Assembly (NCBI RefSeq): GCF_026738875.1
Contig: NZ_JAPQFJ010000009.1
Span: 1-64,000, forward strand
DNA length: 64,000 nt
DNA from: Clostridium brassicae
GTDB taxonomy: Bacteria; Bacillota; Clostridia; Clostridiales; Clostridiaceae
Direction of reading: 5' to 3'
Within the stretch, counting starts at the first letter, position 1, and each line of letters starts with the position of its first letter. Made by a program: the position numbers and the translations under genes. Positions 19,881 through 29,265 of this stretch are shown here, piece after piece. The notes under the pieces are model-generated. The model did no database searches and had not been told where the DNA came from. It was given only the letters and a program-made list of their open reading frames with translations.

Positions 19881-20732
19881 TTATATAGCTTGAGTGTTCT
19901 CAATTTCATCATCTATAAAAAAAGATAAATCATTTAATATAAATTTATCTATAACATGTGCAACGCCATTTTCTTCATTACTACAAGTGATATAGTTAGC
20001 AGATTTTTTTGTTTCAGGGAAAGCATTTCCCATAGCTACGCCTAAACCAGCATATTTAATCATATGAATATCGTTACCAGCATCCCCAATACATATAACT
20101 TCATTTTGGTTTATTCCTAAGCTTTCAGCAAGAATTTTTACTCCAGCACCTTTATTTACTTCTTTATCTAAGAATTCTAAAAAATAAGGAGCGCTTTTTA
20201 CTATTGTATATTTTTCATATACTTCTTTAGGGAGATTATCAATAACTTTAGAAAGTTTATCTGGTTCATCTACAAACATTACCTTTACTATTTGTGCAGA
20301 TGGATCTAAGTTATAGAAATCTATTTCTTCAAAGTCAATACCATTTATAGAAATTTCTACTTCTGTATATTTACTTAACTTAGGAGAAATACATGAATTA
20401 TAAGTTAAAGCATGTATATTAACATCAAGTTTTTTGCTTAAATCATAAAGATAATGAATATCATTATGAGTTAGTATTTTGCTATAAAGTACTTTATCAG
20501 TGCCTGTATTTACAACTAAAGAACCATTATAAGTTACACAATAATCTTCATTTGAAAGCAAATCTAATTTTTTTAAATATTTTTCTATTCCTTTTTTAGG
20601 TCTTCCAGTAGATAATACTACTTTTACGCCTTTATCTTTAGCTTTTTTTATAGCATTTAAATTTTCTTCTGATATGGTTTTGTCATTTCTTAATAAAGTT
20701 CCATCCATATCTAGTGCAATTAATTTATACAT
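19881..20732 (-). CDS. Cof-type HAD-IIB phosphatase
   Basis: 283-residue paralogue of the next gene downstream, sharing most motifs: DMDGTLLRNDKTIS at the N-terminus, LSTGRPKKGIEK and GDAGNDIHMIKYAGLGVAMGN. The 65-bp gap and shared strand suggest a tandem duplication, probably co-transcribed. It ends with about 15 extra residues rich in acidic side chains compared with the paralogue. Site GGAGGG about 6 bases before ATG. Phosphatase specificity not determinable. Confidence 0.92.
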   Translation of the reverse strand: MYKLIALDMDGTLLRNDKTISEENLNAIKKAKDKGVKVVLSTGRPKKGIEKYLKKLDLLSNEDYCVTYNGSLVVNTGTDKVLYSKILTHNDIHYLYDLSKKLDVNIHALTYNSCISPKLSKYTEVEISINGIDFEEIDFYNLDPSAQIVKVMFVDEPDKLSKVIDNLPKEVYEKYTIVKSAPYFLEFLDKEVNKGAGVKILAESLGINQNEVICIGDAGNDIHMIKYAGLGVAMGNAFPETKKSANYITCSNEENGVAHVIDKFILNDLSFFIDDEIENTQAI

Positions 20733-21013
20733 ATAAACCCTCCGATTTTGTTAATATATAATAATGAATATAAAATTTATTTTAAAATAGTAAGATCAAA
20801 AGATCTATTAAAAGATTACATTAATATATTACATCAAAATTATATTTTATCATAAATATAATTTTCATGTAATAAGTATATTGAAATTTAGTAGTTATAA
20901 ATGAGGATTTATTTTATTGAAATAAATGATATATTTATGTTTGACAGTTAATTATAATAAAGTTAAAATCATAATGGAAAGTTTAAATTTATAACTGGAA
21001 AGAGGAGAAACTA

Positions 21014-22609
21014 GTGGCAGATTTTATTAATGAGATAAAAAGAAGGAGAACCTTTGCTATAATTTCTCACCCGGATGCAGGTAAGACTACACTTACAGAA
21101 AAACTCTTATTATATGGAGGAGCTATTAGAGAAGCTGGTTCTGTAAAGGCTAGAAGAGCATCAAAGCATGCTGTATCTGACTGGATGGAAATAGAAAAAC
21201 AAAGAGGTATTTCTGTTACATCTTCTGTGCTTCAATTTAAATATGCAAATCACTGTATAAATATATTAGATACTCCTGGACATCAGGATTTCAGTGAGGA
21301 TACTTATAGAACTTTAATGGCTGCTGATAGTGCAGTTATGGTTTTAGATGGAGCTAGGGGTGTAGAAAATCAGACAAGAAAATTGTTTCATGTATGTAGT
21401 TTAAGAGAAATTCCTATTTTTACTTTTGTAAATAAATTAGATAGGGAAACTAAAGATCCTTTTGAATTAATGGAAGAATTAGAAAGTGAGCTTGGAATAA
21501 AATCATATCCTATGAATTGGCCTATAGGTTGTGGAGCTCATTTTAAAGGAGTATATGATAGAGAGAAAAAACAAATATTATTTTTTGAAGGCGGAAATCA
21601 CGGACAAAGTCAGGTAAATATTGTAGAGGTCTCTTTAGAAGATGAGAAAACTGAAGAATTATTAGGTGAAGATTTATATGAAAAATTGCTTATGGAAATA
21701 GAACTTTTAGATGAAGCTGGCGAAGAATTCGATATGGAAAAGATAAGTAATGGAGAATTAACACCAGTATTTTTTGGTAGTGCTTTAACTAATTTTGGGG
21801 TAGAACCATTTTTAGAAAAGTTTTTAAAGCTTACATCATCTCCACTTCCAAGAAACTCAGATAAAGGTAAAATTGATGTTTTCAATGAAGAATTTTCAGC
21901 TTTTGTTTTTAAAATTCAAGCGAATATGAATAAAGCACATAGAGATAGAGTTGCTTTTATGAGAATTTGTTCAGGTAAGTTTGAAAAAGGTATGGATGTA
22001 TATCATGTACAACAAGGGAAGAAAATTAAGCTATCTCAACCACAACAATTCTTAGCAGAAGATAGAGAGATAGTTGAAGAAGCATATGCAGGTGATATTA
22101 TTGGTGTATTTGATCCAGGTGTTTTTGGAATAGGAGATACTTTATGTCCTAATTCTAATAAGTTTAGATTTGAAGGTATACCAAGTTTTGCTCCAGAACA
22201 TTTTGCAAGAGTAAGAACAGTAGATACTATGAAAAGAAAGCAATTTATAAAAGGTGTAACTCAAATTGCTCAAGAAGGAGCTATTCAGGTATTTAAGGAA
22301 CTTCATATAGGAGTAGAGGAGATAGTTGTTGGTGTGGTTGGTGTACTTCAATTTGAAGTTTTAGAATACAGATTAAAAAATGAATATAATGTTGATATAA
22401 AAATAGAAAGATTACCTTTCAAAAATATTAGATGGATTGAAAAAACTGAAATAAAACCAGAAAAATTGAATTTAACAAGTGATACTAAAGCGGTAACTGA
22501 TTTGAAGGATAATTCATTATTATTATTTACTAGTGACTGGGGCATTAATTGGGCTCTTGAACATAATAAAGGACTTGTTTTATCTGATATAGGTAAAAGC
22601 GAAGAATAG
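21014..22609 (+). CDS. prfC: Peptide chain release factor 3
   Basis: Translational GTPase that recycles RF1/RF2 from terminated ribosomes. 531 residues, standard RF3 length. G1 SHPDAGKTTL near residue 19, switch RGISVTSS, G3 DTPGHQDF and G4 NKLDRE are all present, followed by EF-Tu-like and RF3 C-terminal domains. The start is GTG at 21014, with AGAGGAG 6 bases upstream; the following residues (ADFINEIKRRRTFAIISHPD) match the family start. Monocistronic, closed by a terminator. Confidence 0.96.
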   Translation: MADFINEIKRRRTFAIISHPDAGKTTLTEKLLLYGGAIREAGSVKARRASKHAVSDWMEIEKQRGISVTSSVLQFKYANHCINILDTPGHQDFSEDTYRTLMAADSAVMVLDGARGVENQTRKLFHVCSLREIPIFTFVNKLDRETKDPFELMEELESELGIKSYPMNWPIGCGAHFKGVYDREKKQILFFEGGNHGQSQVNIVEVSLEDEKTEELLGEDLYEKLLMEIELLDEAGEEFDMEKISNGELTPVFFGSALTNFGVEPFLEKFLKLTSSPLPRNSDKGKIDVFNEEFSAFVFKIQANMNKAHRDRVAFMRICSGKFEKGMDVYHVQQGKKIKLSQPQQFLAEDREIVEEAYAGDIIGVFDPGVFGIGDTLCPNSNKFRFEGIPSFAPEHFARVRTVDTMKRKQFIKGVTQIAQEGAIQVFKELHIGVEEIVVGVVGVLQFEVLEYRLKNEYNVDIKIERLPFKNIRWIEKTEIKPEKLNLTSDTKAVTDLKDNSLLLFTSDWGINWALEHNKGLVLSDIGKSEE

Positions 22610-22613
22610 AACT

Positions 22614-22650
22614 ATAAAAACCTGTGTAGAAATTACACAGGTTTTTATAG
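22614..22650 (+). terminator. Terminator of prfC
   Basis: AAAAACCTGTGTA/TACACAGGTTTTT stem with a short loop and T-run. Confidence 0.85.
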
Positions 22651-22756
22651 TTTTATCGGATGATAAGAGTGTACAATATAAAACTACATAAGTATATACA
22701 AATATAATTATTTACTGATTCGAGAAAATTACCAAGTAATTATTATAATCGATGGA

Positions 22757-22912
22757 CTACATAGATTTTTTTTTAGTAAATAAGGCATCTAATATAAAGA
22801 CTATGGCAGCGAAAACAAGCAAGAAGTTTATTAAAGCTCCTCCAATGCTGAATATTAAAGCAATTAACCAAAATAAAATTACAAATCCACCTAACCATCT
22901 AAGAAAATTCAT
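22757..22912 (-). CDS. Small membrane protein, lmo0937 family
   Basis: 51 residues, beginning MNFLRWLGGFVILFWLIALI, with two hydrophobic segments split by a Gly-containing turn (SIGGA) and a basic tail (TKKKSM). This is the typical form of the lmo0937 family of tiny membrane proteins with unknown role. AGGAGGT stands 6 bases before ATG. The overlapping plus-strand frame has no ribosome site and is a shadow. Integral membrane location is clear; function is unknown. Confidence 0.85.
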   Translation of the reverse strand: MNFLRWLGGFVILFWLIALIFSIGGALINFLLVFAAIVFILDALFTKKKSM

Positions 22913-23199
22913 ATTAATACCTCCTGTTATACTTATACTAATTTAGTATTAACTAAAATTAATTTTATTATTTAAGAGTTGATTTGTATAATTTAAAATT
23001 TGTATCCATACATTTGCTCAAAATTTGTATTTAAATATAATTATATATAAGGATTATTTTTAAATAAATTTACCTATATAAAGTTTTAAGAAAATTAAAA
23101 ACTTACTAATTTAAAACATATAATTAGATTAATAAGTAATAATTGTTACATGTTTAAAAACTGAAATTAATAATTGCTTAATTTAAGAGGAGGAGAGTT

Positions 23200-23775
23200 A
23201 TGGAGGGACACAGCAAAAATGTAACGGTTGGTTTTAAGGGAACAAGAGGTGTTATACAAATAGGTATAATGGCTGCTATAACTTATGTTGCTACATTTAT
23301 GTTTCATATTCCGTCTTTTATGGGAGTAGTACATTTAGGAGATTGCATGGTATTTTTAGGAGCTATAGTATTAGGAAAGAAAAAAGGAGCTATTTCCGCT
23401 GCTATAGGGATGTCTCTGTTTGATATTTTGACAGGATATACTCAGTGGGCACCTTTTACTTTCATCATAAAAGGATTAATGGCATATATTGCTGCAAGTA
23501 TTGCTTATAGAAAAAGTTACAAAGGAGAAAATGTATGGAATAACTTGTTAGCTTTTTGTATAGCAGGAATATTTATGATAGTAGCATATTATATTAGTGG
23601 AGCAGTTATAGCTAGATTTCTTATGGTTAGTACAGCTACTTTACAACAAGCATTTATTATAGCTATAAAAGATATACCAGGAAATATCTCTCAAGCTACT
23701 GCAGGAATAGTAATAGGTTTACCTTTAAGTATAAGTGTAAAGAAAGCTTTAAAAAGAGCAAATTTAAACTTATAA
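23200..23775 (+). CDS. ECF transporter S component
   Basis: 191-residue membrane protein with about six hydrophobic segments, the size and layout of substrate-binding S components of energy-coupling factor vitamin transporters. The first helix is preceded by the basic segment RGVIQIGIMAA, and VHLGDCMVFLGAIVLG is typical of the family. AGGAGG is placed 6 bases before ATG. No ATPase or T component is nearby, so it would share a general ECF module encoded elsewhere. No known vitamin riboswitch is seen in the 250-bp leader, so the substrate stays open. Confidence 0.85.
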   Translation: MEGHSKNVTVGFKGTRGVIQIGIMAAITYVATFMFHIPSFMGVVHLGDCMVFLGAIVLGKKKGAISAAIGMSLFDILTGYTQWAPFTFIIKGLMAYIAASIAYRKSYKGENVWNNLLAFCIAGIFMIVAYYISGAVIARFLMVSTATLQQAFIIAIKDIPGNISQATAGIVIGLPLSISVKKALKRANLNL

Positions 23776-24210
23776 TTTAATTTTAATAAAAAGATATGTC
23801 TTAAGAAACTATTTGTATTTATTTTGTAATAATATAAAAAGAATTAATTTGTGTTAAGTAGAGTACTAATTGAGGTATAATTAGATTAATAAAGATACAG
23901 AATATGCGGTATGATATATAGCCTAATATTTTGTATCTTTATTTGTGTTATATGTGTTATATAAATAAATATTATTTAAATGTAAGGAGTTAATTAAAGT
24001 AACCTATTAAGAATTTATTAAGAATTAAATATAAATTATTCTATATAAATAATTGTGGAAATACATTATAATAATAATTGAGTGTAGATAAATCTACTGG
24101 AGGAAATTTATATTTTGGTGTAGAATGTTATATGTATTTTAATTTTCAAATTAAGCTTTTGTTAAAGCAGAACTATAGTTATAAATGAATCTAGAGGAAA
24201 GTGATAATGT
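23776..24210. other. Intergenic region with one long hairpin
   Basis: No gene. It contains a 15-bp stem AAAGATACAGAATAT (23891-23905) paired to 23926-23940 around a 20-base loop; it may terminate the ECF gene, though the T-run is poor. I see no c-di-GMP riboswitch before the following GGDEF gene. Confidence 0.6.
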
Positions 24211-25308
24211 ATGGATGTGTATGATACTGTTTGTGACAATATAAGCTATAAGGAAAAGTATTTAAGATTGAGGAGTGAGTTCGAGACATATCAAAATTTT
24301 GCTGAAAGTACGATTCAAATTATGAGTGAGAAGAACTCAAATTTAGAAAAAAAGCTGGATTCAATGACAAATATAGTTGAGATTAGTAAGTATATAAATT
24401 CTTATTTAAGTGATAAAAACTTAATTCCAATGATAAATGATATGATATTAGGAATACTGGGAGCAACATACTCTTCAATATATATAATGGAAGACAGTAA
24501 ATTATCAATAAAGGCAACTAATTATAAATATAAAAAAGCTAACTTGTGTACAGAAGAATGTTACAAGGAATTAGTAAATGGAAATCCATTTATTATAAAT
24601 TCAAAAACTCCTTTATTTTCCCAAGGTTTAAAAACTAATGAAATACATTCTATGATAGGAGTACCTATAGATTTAAGAGAAAAATTCATAGGCTATATTA
24701 TAGTTGAACATGAGTTGAACAATTTTTTTGGATATGATCATATAAAGTTTATATATACTATAGCTAATCAAATAGCTATAGCATTAGAAAATAATGCACT
24801 ATATAATCAAATAAGGGAAAATTCAATAAGGGATCCATTGTTAGGAATATATAATAGAAAATATTTTTTTGATAATATAGAGGGTAAAATAAACAGAAAT
24901 CAAAAAAGAAATTTTGCTATAGTTATGATGGACATAGACAATTTTAAGGATGCTAATGATTCATATGGACATCAATTTGGAGATATTGTATTAAAAGGAA
25001 CGACACAAATTATACAAGATAACATAGATAAACATGATATTATTGCGAGATATGGTGGAGAAGAGATTGTAATATATATAAAGGATGCATTCGATTCTAA
25101 AGATGTGTATAGTAAAATTAATAATATAAGAAGTAAGATAAGTAACAATAAAATTAATTATGGAAAAGTAAGTGATAAAATTACTGCAAGTTTTGGAATA
25201 AGTTATTATCCTAAAGATGGCAATACACTGCAAGATGTTATAAGTGTAGCAGATGCTAGATTATATGTTGCTAAGAAAACAGGAAAAAATAAAGTTATAG
25301 ATAAGTAA
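24211..25308 (+). CDS. GAF-GGDEF protein, predicted diguanylate cyclase
   Basis: 365 residues, cytosolic. N-terminal coiled-coil-like stretch (about 10-60), GAF sensor domain (about 65-195), and GGDEF domain (about 205-360). The active-site signature is RYGGEEIVIY, a GGEEF variant compatible with catalysis. DIDNFKDANDSYGHQFGD is intact. It should make cyclic di-GMP in response to a GAF ligand. No clear I-site RxxD pair before GGEEI. The ribosome site AGAGGAAAG is at slightly long spacing. Stand-alone gene followed by a terminator. Confidence 0.92.
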   Translation: MDVYDTVCDNISYKEKYLRLRSEFETYQNFAESTIQIMSEKNSNLEKKLDSMTNIVEISKYINSYLSDKNLIPMINDMILGILGATYSSIYIMEDSKLSIKATNYKYKKANLCTEECYKELVNGNPFIINSKTPLFSQGLKTNEIHSMIGVPIDLREKFIGYIIVEHELNNFFGYDHIKFIYTIANQIAIALENNALYNQIRENSIRDPLLGIYNRKYFFDNIEGKINRNQKRNFAIVMMDIDNFKDANDSYGHQFGDIVLKGTTQIIQDNIDKHDIIARYGGEEIVIYIKDAFDSKDVYSKINNIRSKISNNKINYGKVSDKITASFGISYYPKDGNTLQDVISVADARLYVAKKTGKNKVIDK

Positions 25309-25335
25309 AGACGATGTTCATTTCATCGTCTTTTT
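25309..25335 (+). terminator. Terminator of the GGDEF gene
   Basis: Stem GACGATG/CATCGTC, six-base loop, then TTTTT. Confidence 0.8.
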
Positions 25336-25553
25336 GAATAGTATAGTATAAACAGGACTTTTGGTTTCAGGAGGAGTTTTTGTCTATATGAAAGTTATTA
25401 ACAGAATTTTTAGGAGTTTTACTTATTAGAAGTTGTTATCTTTTATGAGAAATCGTTATCCAGGGTGGTGCCATTCTTTACTTCCACTTAAAAAATATCG
25501 TAGTAAAGAATGCTTAGATATCGGATAAAGAGGGGAGTGAGAAAAAAGTATTT

Positions 25554-26702
25554 ATGAATAAGAAAAAATTTTTAAGTCTTCTTAAAAAAAATGAAGGTGT
25601 AAAGTTAGACTTTAAAAGGGAAATAGATCTAAGTATAGAAAGTGGTAGAAAAGAATTTGCAAAGGATGTTTGTGCAATAGCAAATTCTAGAGGGGGAAGA
25701 GGATACCTTATTATAGGAATTGAGGATAAAAGTAAAAAGGTTGTAGGAATTTCTGAACTATGTTTTACAGAAGAACAAATACAACAAATTATAAGTTCTC
25801 GATGTGAGCCACCTATTCCAATCTCTTTAGAATTTATAAACTATCAGAATAAGAGACTGGCAATAATAACTATTTATCAGAGTAATCAAAAGCCTTATCA
25901 GTTTAGGGAAAATGGTGCTTTTTATATTAGAAGAGGGTCTACTACAGATACAATGAGAAAGCAGGAATTAGTTACTTCTTTTCAAGAAAATATGAATTTA
26001 AATATAGAGCTTACACCTATGGTTAAAAGTAGAATAGAACATCTAGATTATGAGATTGTAGATAAATACTTTATGTCTCATGGAATAGAGGTAAGTGAAG
26101 AAAATAGAATTTCTTTTATGGAAAGTAGTAAGATAGTATATTTAGATGAGGAAGATAAGGAATATTATATTACTTTAGGTGGACTATTAGTGTTTTCAAG
26201 AATAAATTATTTATATTACCCTAATAATATGATTAGAATAGTAAATAAGATAAATAAATCGTTAGATGAGGTAAAGATAATACAAGGAGATTTATTATCT
26301 ATGCTAGACAAGAGTGAAAAACATATTTTAGATATTTTACCATCTTATTATCCTTGTCAAGCAGTATATGAAGGTATAAAAAATGCTGTCTTATATAGAG
26401 ATTACACTATTATAGATAAGGAGATAGAGGTAATTATAGATTTTAATAGTGTAAGAATTATAAGTCCTGGTATACTGATAAAAAACAGTAAAAATGAATT
26501 GGGTAATAATTATATAAAGAGAAATATGTGGATTTATGAAAAACTCATAACATTAGATGAAAATAAAAGATTTCTTCAATCGGGTAGAGGATTCTCAAGA
26601 ATGAAAAAGTCTTTTAAAAATCATGGGAACGTTATATTTATAAATTCTTTAAGAGAGAATTATTTTAAAGTTATTTATCCAGGCATAACCAATTTTAAAT
26701 GA
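25554..26702 (+). CDS. AlbA_2 (Schlafen-like) putative DNA-binding/ATP-binding protein
   Basis: 382 residues. The N-terminal 120 residues match the AlbA_2 fold (E-x-LDFKRE, FAKDVCAIANSRGGRGYLIIGIED, then FYIRRGSTT). The C-terminal half contains a putative ATP-binding region common in such proteins (EGIKNAVLYRDY). Proteins of this class are usually called transcriptional regulators or accessory factors, some near defence genes. The weakly spaced ribosome site GGGGAG lies about 16 bases upstream. Transcribed in the same direction as the small P-loop gene that follows. Precise function unknown. Confidence 0.8.
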   Translation: MNKKKFLSLLKKNEGVKLDFKREIDLSIESGRKEFAKDVCAIANSRGGRGYLIIGIEDKSKKVVGISELCFTEEQIQQIISSRCEPPIPISLEFINYQNKRLAIITIYQSNQKPYQFRENGAFYIRRGSTTDTMRKQELVTSFQENMNLNIELTPMVKSRIEHLDYEIVDKYFMSHGIEVSEENRISFMESSKIVYLDEEDKEYYITLGGLLVFSRINYLYYPNNMIRIVNKINKSLDEVKIIQGDLLSMLDKSEKHILDILPSYYPCQAVYEGIKNAVLYRDYTIIDKEIEVIIDFNSVRIISPGILIKNSKNELGNNYIKRNMWIYEKLITLDENKRFLQSGRGFSRMKKSFKNHGNVIFINSLRENYFKVIYPGITNFK

Positions 26703-26799
26703 ATAATTTTACTATAATGTAAAAGTAATATTGAAAGAAAATTTAGAATATTATATAATTAAGTAAAGATTATTATAAAAATAAAAAGGAGTGGTTAAC

Positions 26800-27210
26800 A
26801 TGCTTCGTGTTTTTTGTGACAAGAAAGGTACAGGTAAAACTAAAGCATTGATCCAATCTGCAAATGAAAGTGTTAGAAAGGCTAAGGGTAATGTAGTTTT
26901 TATTGATGATGATGATAGACGTATGTTTCAGTTAGATAGAAAGATAAGGTTTATTTCTACAGATGATTATGAAATAAAAGATTATAGTAATTTTTATGGA
27001 TTTTTGTGTGGTATTCTTTCAAAAGATTATGATATTAGCAGTGTGTATATTGACGGTCTGTTTAATATTGTAAGCTCAGATATTGAAGGTGCTGCACATT
27101 TATTTTATAATCTAGAAAAGTTATCTAGAAAACATGATATAGACTTCTATATAAATATAAATTATGAAAAGGATGCCATACCTGAATTTATCAAGAAATA
27201 TGTTGCTTAG
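26800..27210 (+). CDS. Small P-loop-like protein
   Basis: 136 residues from the ATG at 26800, which has AAAAGGAG 8 bases upstream; the in-frame GTG at 26791 overlaps that site. Begins MLRVFCDKKGTGKTKAL, a Walker A-like loop lacking the first Gly, followed by VVFIDDDDRR and a Walker B-like VYIDGLF. Clostridial relatives are sometimes labelled PilT-like, but no pilus genes are nearby and the protein is far too short. Probably a minimal nucleotide-binding protein; function unknown. Confidence 0.75.
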   Translation: MLRVFCDKKGTGKTKALIQSANESVRKAKGNVVFIDDDDRRMFQLDRKIRFISTDDYEIKDYSNFYGFLCGILSKDYDISSVYIDGLFNIVSSDIEGAAHLFYNLEKLSRKHDIDFYININYEKDAIPEFIKKYVA

Positions 27211-27229
27211 TTAACTAAAATTGAATAAT

Positions 27230-27272
27230 AACTGCATACAAATTGTTTTAATATTTGTATGCAGTTTTTGAT
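27230..27272 (+). terminator. Terminator after the small P-loop gene
   Basis: AACTGCATACAAA/TTTGTATGCAGTT with T-run. Confidence 0.85.
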
Positions 27273-27354
27273 TTGTCAGATAAATAATATTGAATTTAGG
27301 TATTGCATTTATTAATTATTATTATATAATAGTATATAAAATGTATATGTTAAA

Positions 27355-27600
27355 GATAATGATGGAAAGAAGTACTTTTGTAAATCATAAAGAGAGCTAG
27401 TGGTTGCTGAAAACTAGTTGATGAGCATAAGGAAATACATTCCTGAATCGTATTCTGAAAAATTCTAGAATTTAGTAGGTTGTTACGTGTTTCTCTGCGT
27501 TATAGGGGAAGAGTGGAAATATATAATATTTCAATTTGGGTGGTACCACGGAAATTTTTCGTCCCATATATCCTTGTTTAGGATGTATGGGACTTTTATT
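27355..27600 (+). promoter_or_regulatory. T-box leader, Tyr specific, for tyrS
   Basis: Stem I with AGAGAGCTAGTGG, specifier TAC at 27436-27438 (Tyr), antiterminator GGGTGGTACCACGG (27538-27551) and terminator GTCCCATATATCC/GGATGTATGGGAC (27561-27592) followed by TTTTATTTT. It should sense uncharged tRNA-Tyr. Confidence 0.94.
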
Positions 27601-27744
27601 TTATGCATTTTTTAAATTTGTAGTTTATATTTAATAATTAGGTTTTACTTTGAAAAATATTGATTTAAAGGTGTAATAAAGCAACAATTAATTAAAATAT
27701 AGTTAATAGTCAATAATACATAATAATGGTTGGAGGTATGAATT

Positions 27745-28965
27745 ATGACAAATGTATTTGATACTTTAATGGAACGTGGGTACATAAAACAAACAACTCA
27801 TGAAGAAGAAATAAGAGAATTATTAGGTAAGGAAAAAGTAACATTTTATATAGGCTTTGATCCAACAGCAGATAGTCTTCATATAGGACATTTTATTGCA
27901 ATGATGTTTATGTCCCATATGCAAAAGGCTGGACATAGACCGATAGCTTTAGTTGGTGGAGGAACAGTTAGAATTGGAGATCCAAGCGGTAAGACAGATA
28001 TGAGAAAAATGCTTTCAAAAGAACAAATTGATCATAATGTAGCTTGCATAAAAGGACAGCTTTCAAAGTTTATAGATTTTAGTGATGAAAAAGCTATTTT
28101 GGTAGATAATGGAGATTGGCTTTTAAATCTTAACTATGTTGAATTTATAAGAGATATTGGAATACATTTTTCAGTAAACAGAATGCTTACAGCAGAATGT
28201 TTTAAGCAAAGATTAGAAAGAGGTTTATCATTTTTAGAATTTAACTATATGCTAATGCAAGGATATGATTTCTATGAATTAAATAAGAGATATGGTTGTG
28301 TAATGCAATTAGGTGGAGATGATCAGTGGTCTAACATGATTGCAGGTATGGAACTTATAAGAAGAAAAGAAAGAAAAAATGCTTATGCAATGACATGTAC
28401 ACTATTAACAAATAGTGAAGGACAAAAAATGGGTAAAACAGTTAATGGGGCTTTATGGTTAGATCCTGAAAAAACTTCACCGTATGAGTTTTATCAATAC
28501 TGGAGAAATGTAGCCGATGCAGATGTGGAAAAATGTTTAGCATTACTTACTTTCTTACCAATGGATGAAGTTAAAAGGCTTGGTTCACTTAAGGATGCTG
28601 CAATAAATGAAGCTAAAAAAGTGTTAGCATATGAAGTTACTAAGTTAATTCATGGAGAAGAAGAAGCTAAAAAAGCTCAAGAAGCAGCAGAAGCATTATT
28701 TGGTGGTGGAGCAGATATGAGTAATGTTCCAGCTATTGAAATAACAGAAGATATGATTGGGGAAAAGCTTCTTGATATATTAGTAAATGGAAAGGTTGTT
28801 CCGTCAAAAAAAGAAGGAAGAAGATTGATAGAACAAGGTGGACTTTCTATTAATGATGAAAAAGTTGAAGATGTTAATGCTATCCTTTCACAGTCTGATT
28901 TTAAAGATGGAAATGTTCTTGTTAAAAAGGGAAAGAAGAAATATTACAAGGTAGTTATAAAATAG
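27745..28965 (+). CDS. tyrS: Tyrosine-tRNA ligase
   Basis: Class I synthetase of 406 residues. [13 protein letters not shown] gives the HIGH motif, [10 protein letters not shown] and GGDDQWSNM shape the Tyr site, QKMGKT is the KMSKS equivalent, and an S4 RNA-binding domain ends the protein (about 340-406). TyrRS of the TyrS1 type. GGAGGT 7 bases before ATG. Expressed behind a Tyr T-box and closed by a terminator. Confidence 0.97.
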   Translation: MTNVFDTLMERGYIKQTTHEEEIRELLGKEKVTFYIGFDPTADSLHIGHFIAMMFMSHMQKAGHRPIALVGGGTVRIGDPSGKTDMRKMLSKEQIDHNVACIKGQLSKFIDFSDEKAILVDNGDWLLNLNYVEFIRDIGIHFSVNRMLTAECFKQRLERGLSFLEFNYMLMQGYDFYELNKRYGCVMQLGGDDQWSNMIAGMELIRRKERKNAYAMTCTLLTNSEGQKMGKTVNGALWLDPEKTSPYEFYQYWRNVADADVEKCLALLTFLPMDEVKRLGSLKDAAINEAKKVLAYEVTKLIHGEEEAKKAQEAAEALFGGGADMSNVPAIEITEDMIGEKLLDILVNGKVVPSKKEGRRLIEQGGLSINDEKVEDVNAILSQSDFKDGNVLVKKGKKKYYKVVIK

Positions 28966-28968
28966 GTT

Positions 28969-29004
28969 AAAAGAAAATGCCTGTAATTAGGCATTTTCTT
29001 TTTT
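28969..29004 (+). terminator. Terminator of tyrS
   Basis: AAAAGAAAATGCCT/AGGCATTTTCTTTT with T-run. Confidence 0.85.
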
Positions 29005-29265
29005 ATCCATCAAGTAATTCTAAGTCATAGATGAAATTTGCTTAAAGATAATACTTTAATCTATATACGAGTCTTAGAATAAATTGCACAGGTGGCATAG
29101 CTATAAGAGAAAATATTTTGTATAATAAACAAGAAAAGCAAAAGGTTATTTAGATAAAGTAGTTTTTTACGATAAATAATATAATGTAAGTTTTTTATAT
29201 TGATTGCGTAAATGAAGAAATTATAGACTTGATATAATATTGATGAGAATGAGAGGGGAGTAAAT

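Noticed and set aside
22752-22946. 64-residue plus-strand ORF
   Set aside because: No ribosome site, and it lies antisense to the better supported 51-residue membrane protein.
24000-24210. Cyclic di-GMP riboswitch before the GGDEF gene
   Set aside because: No GEMM-I or GEMM-II consensus could be found in the leader.
25461-25512. T-box-like GGGTGGTGCC followed by a hairpin upstream of the AlbA_2 gene
   Set aside because: The T-box core is degenerate (no TGGNACC), there is no Stem I with a readable specifier, and the hairpin has no T-run.
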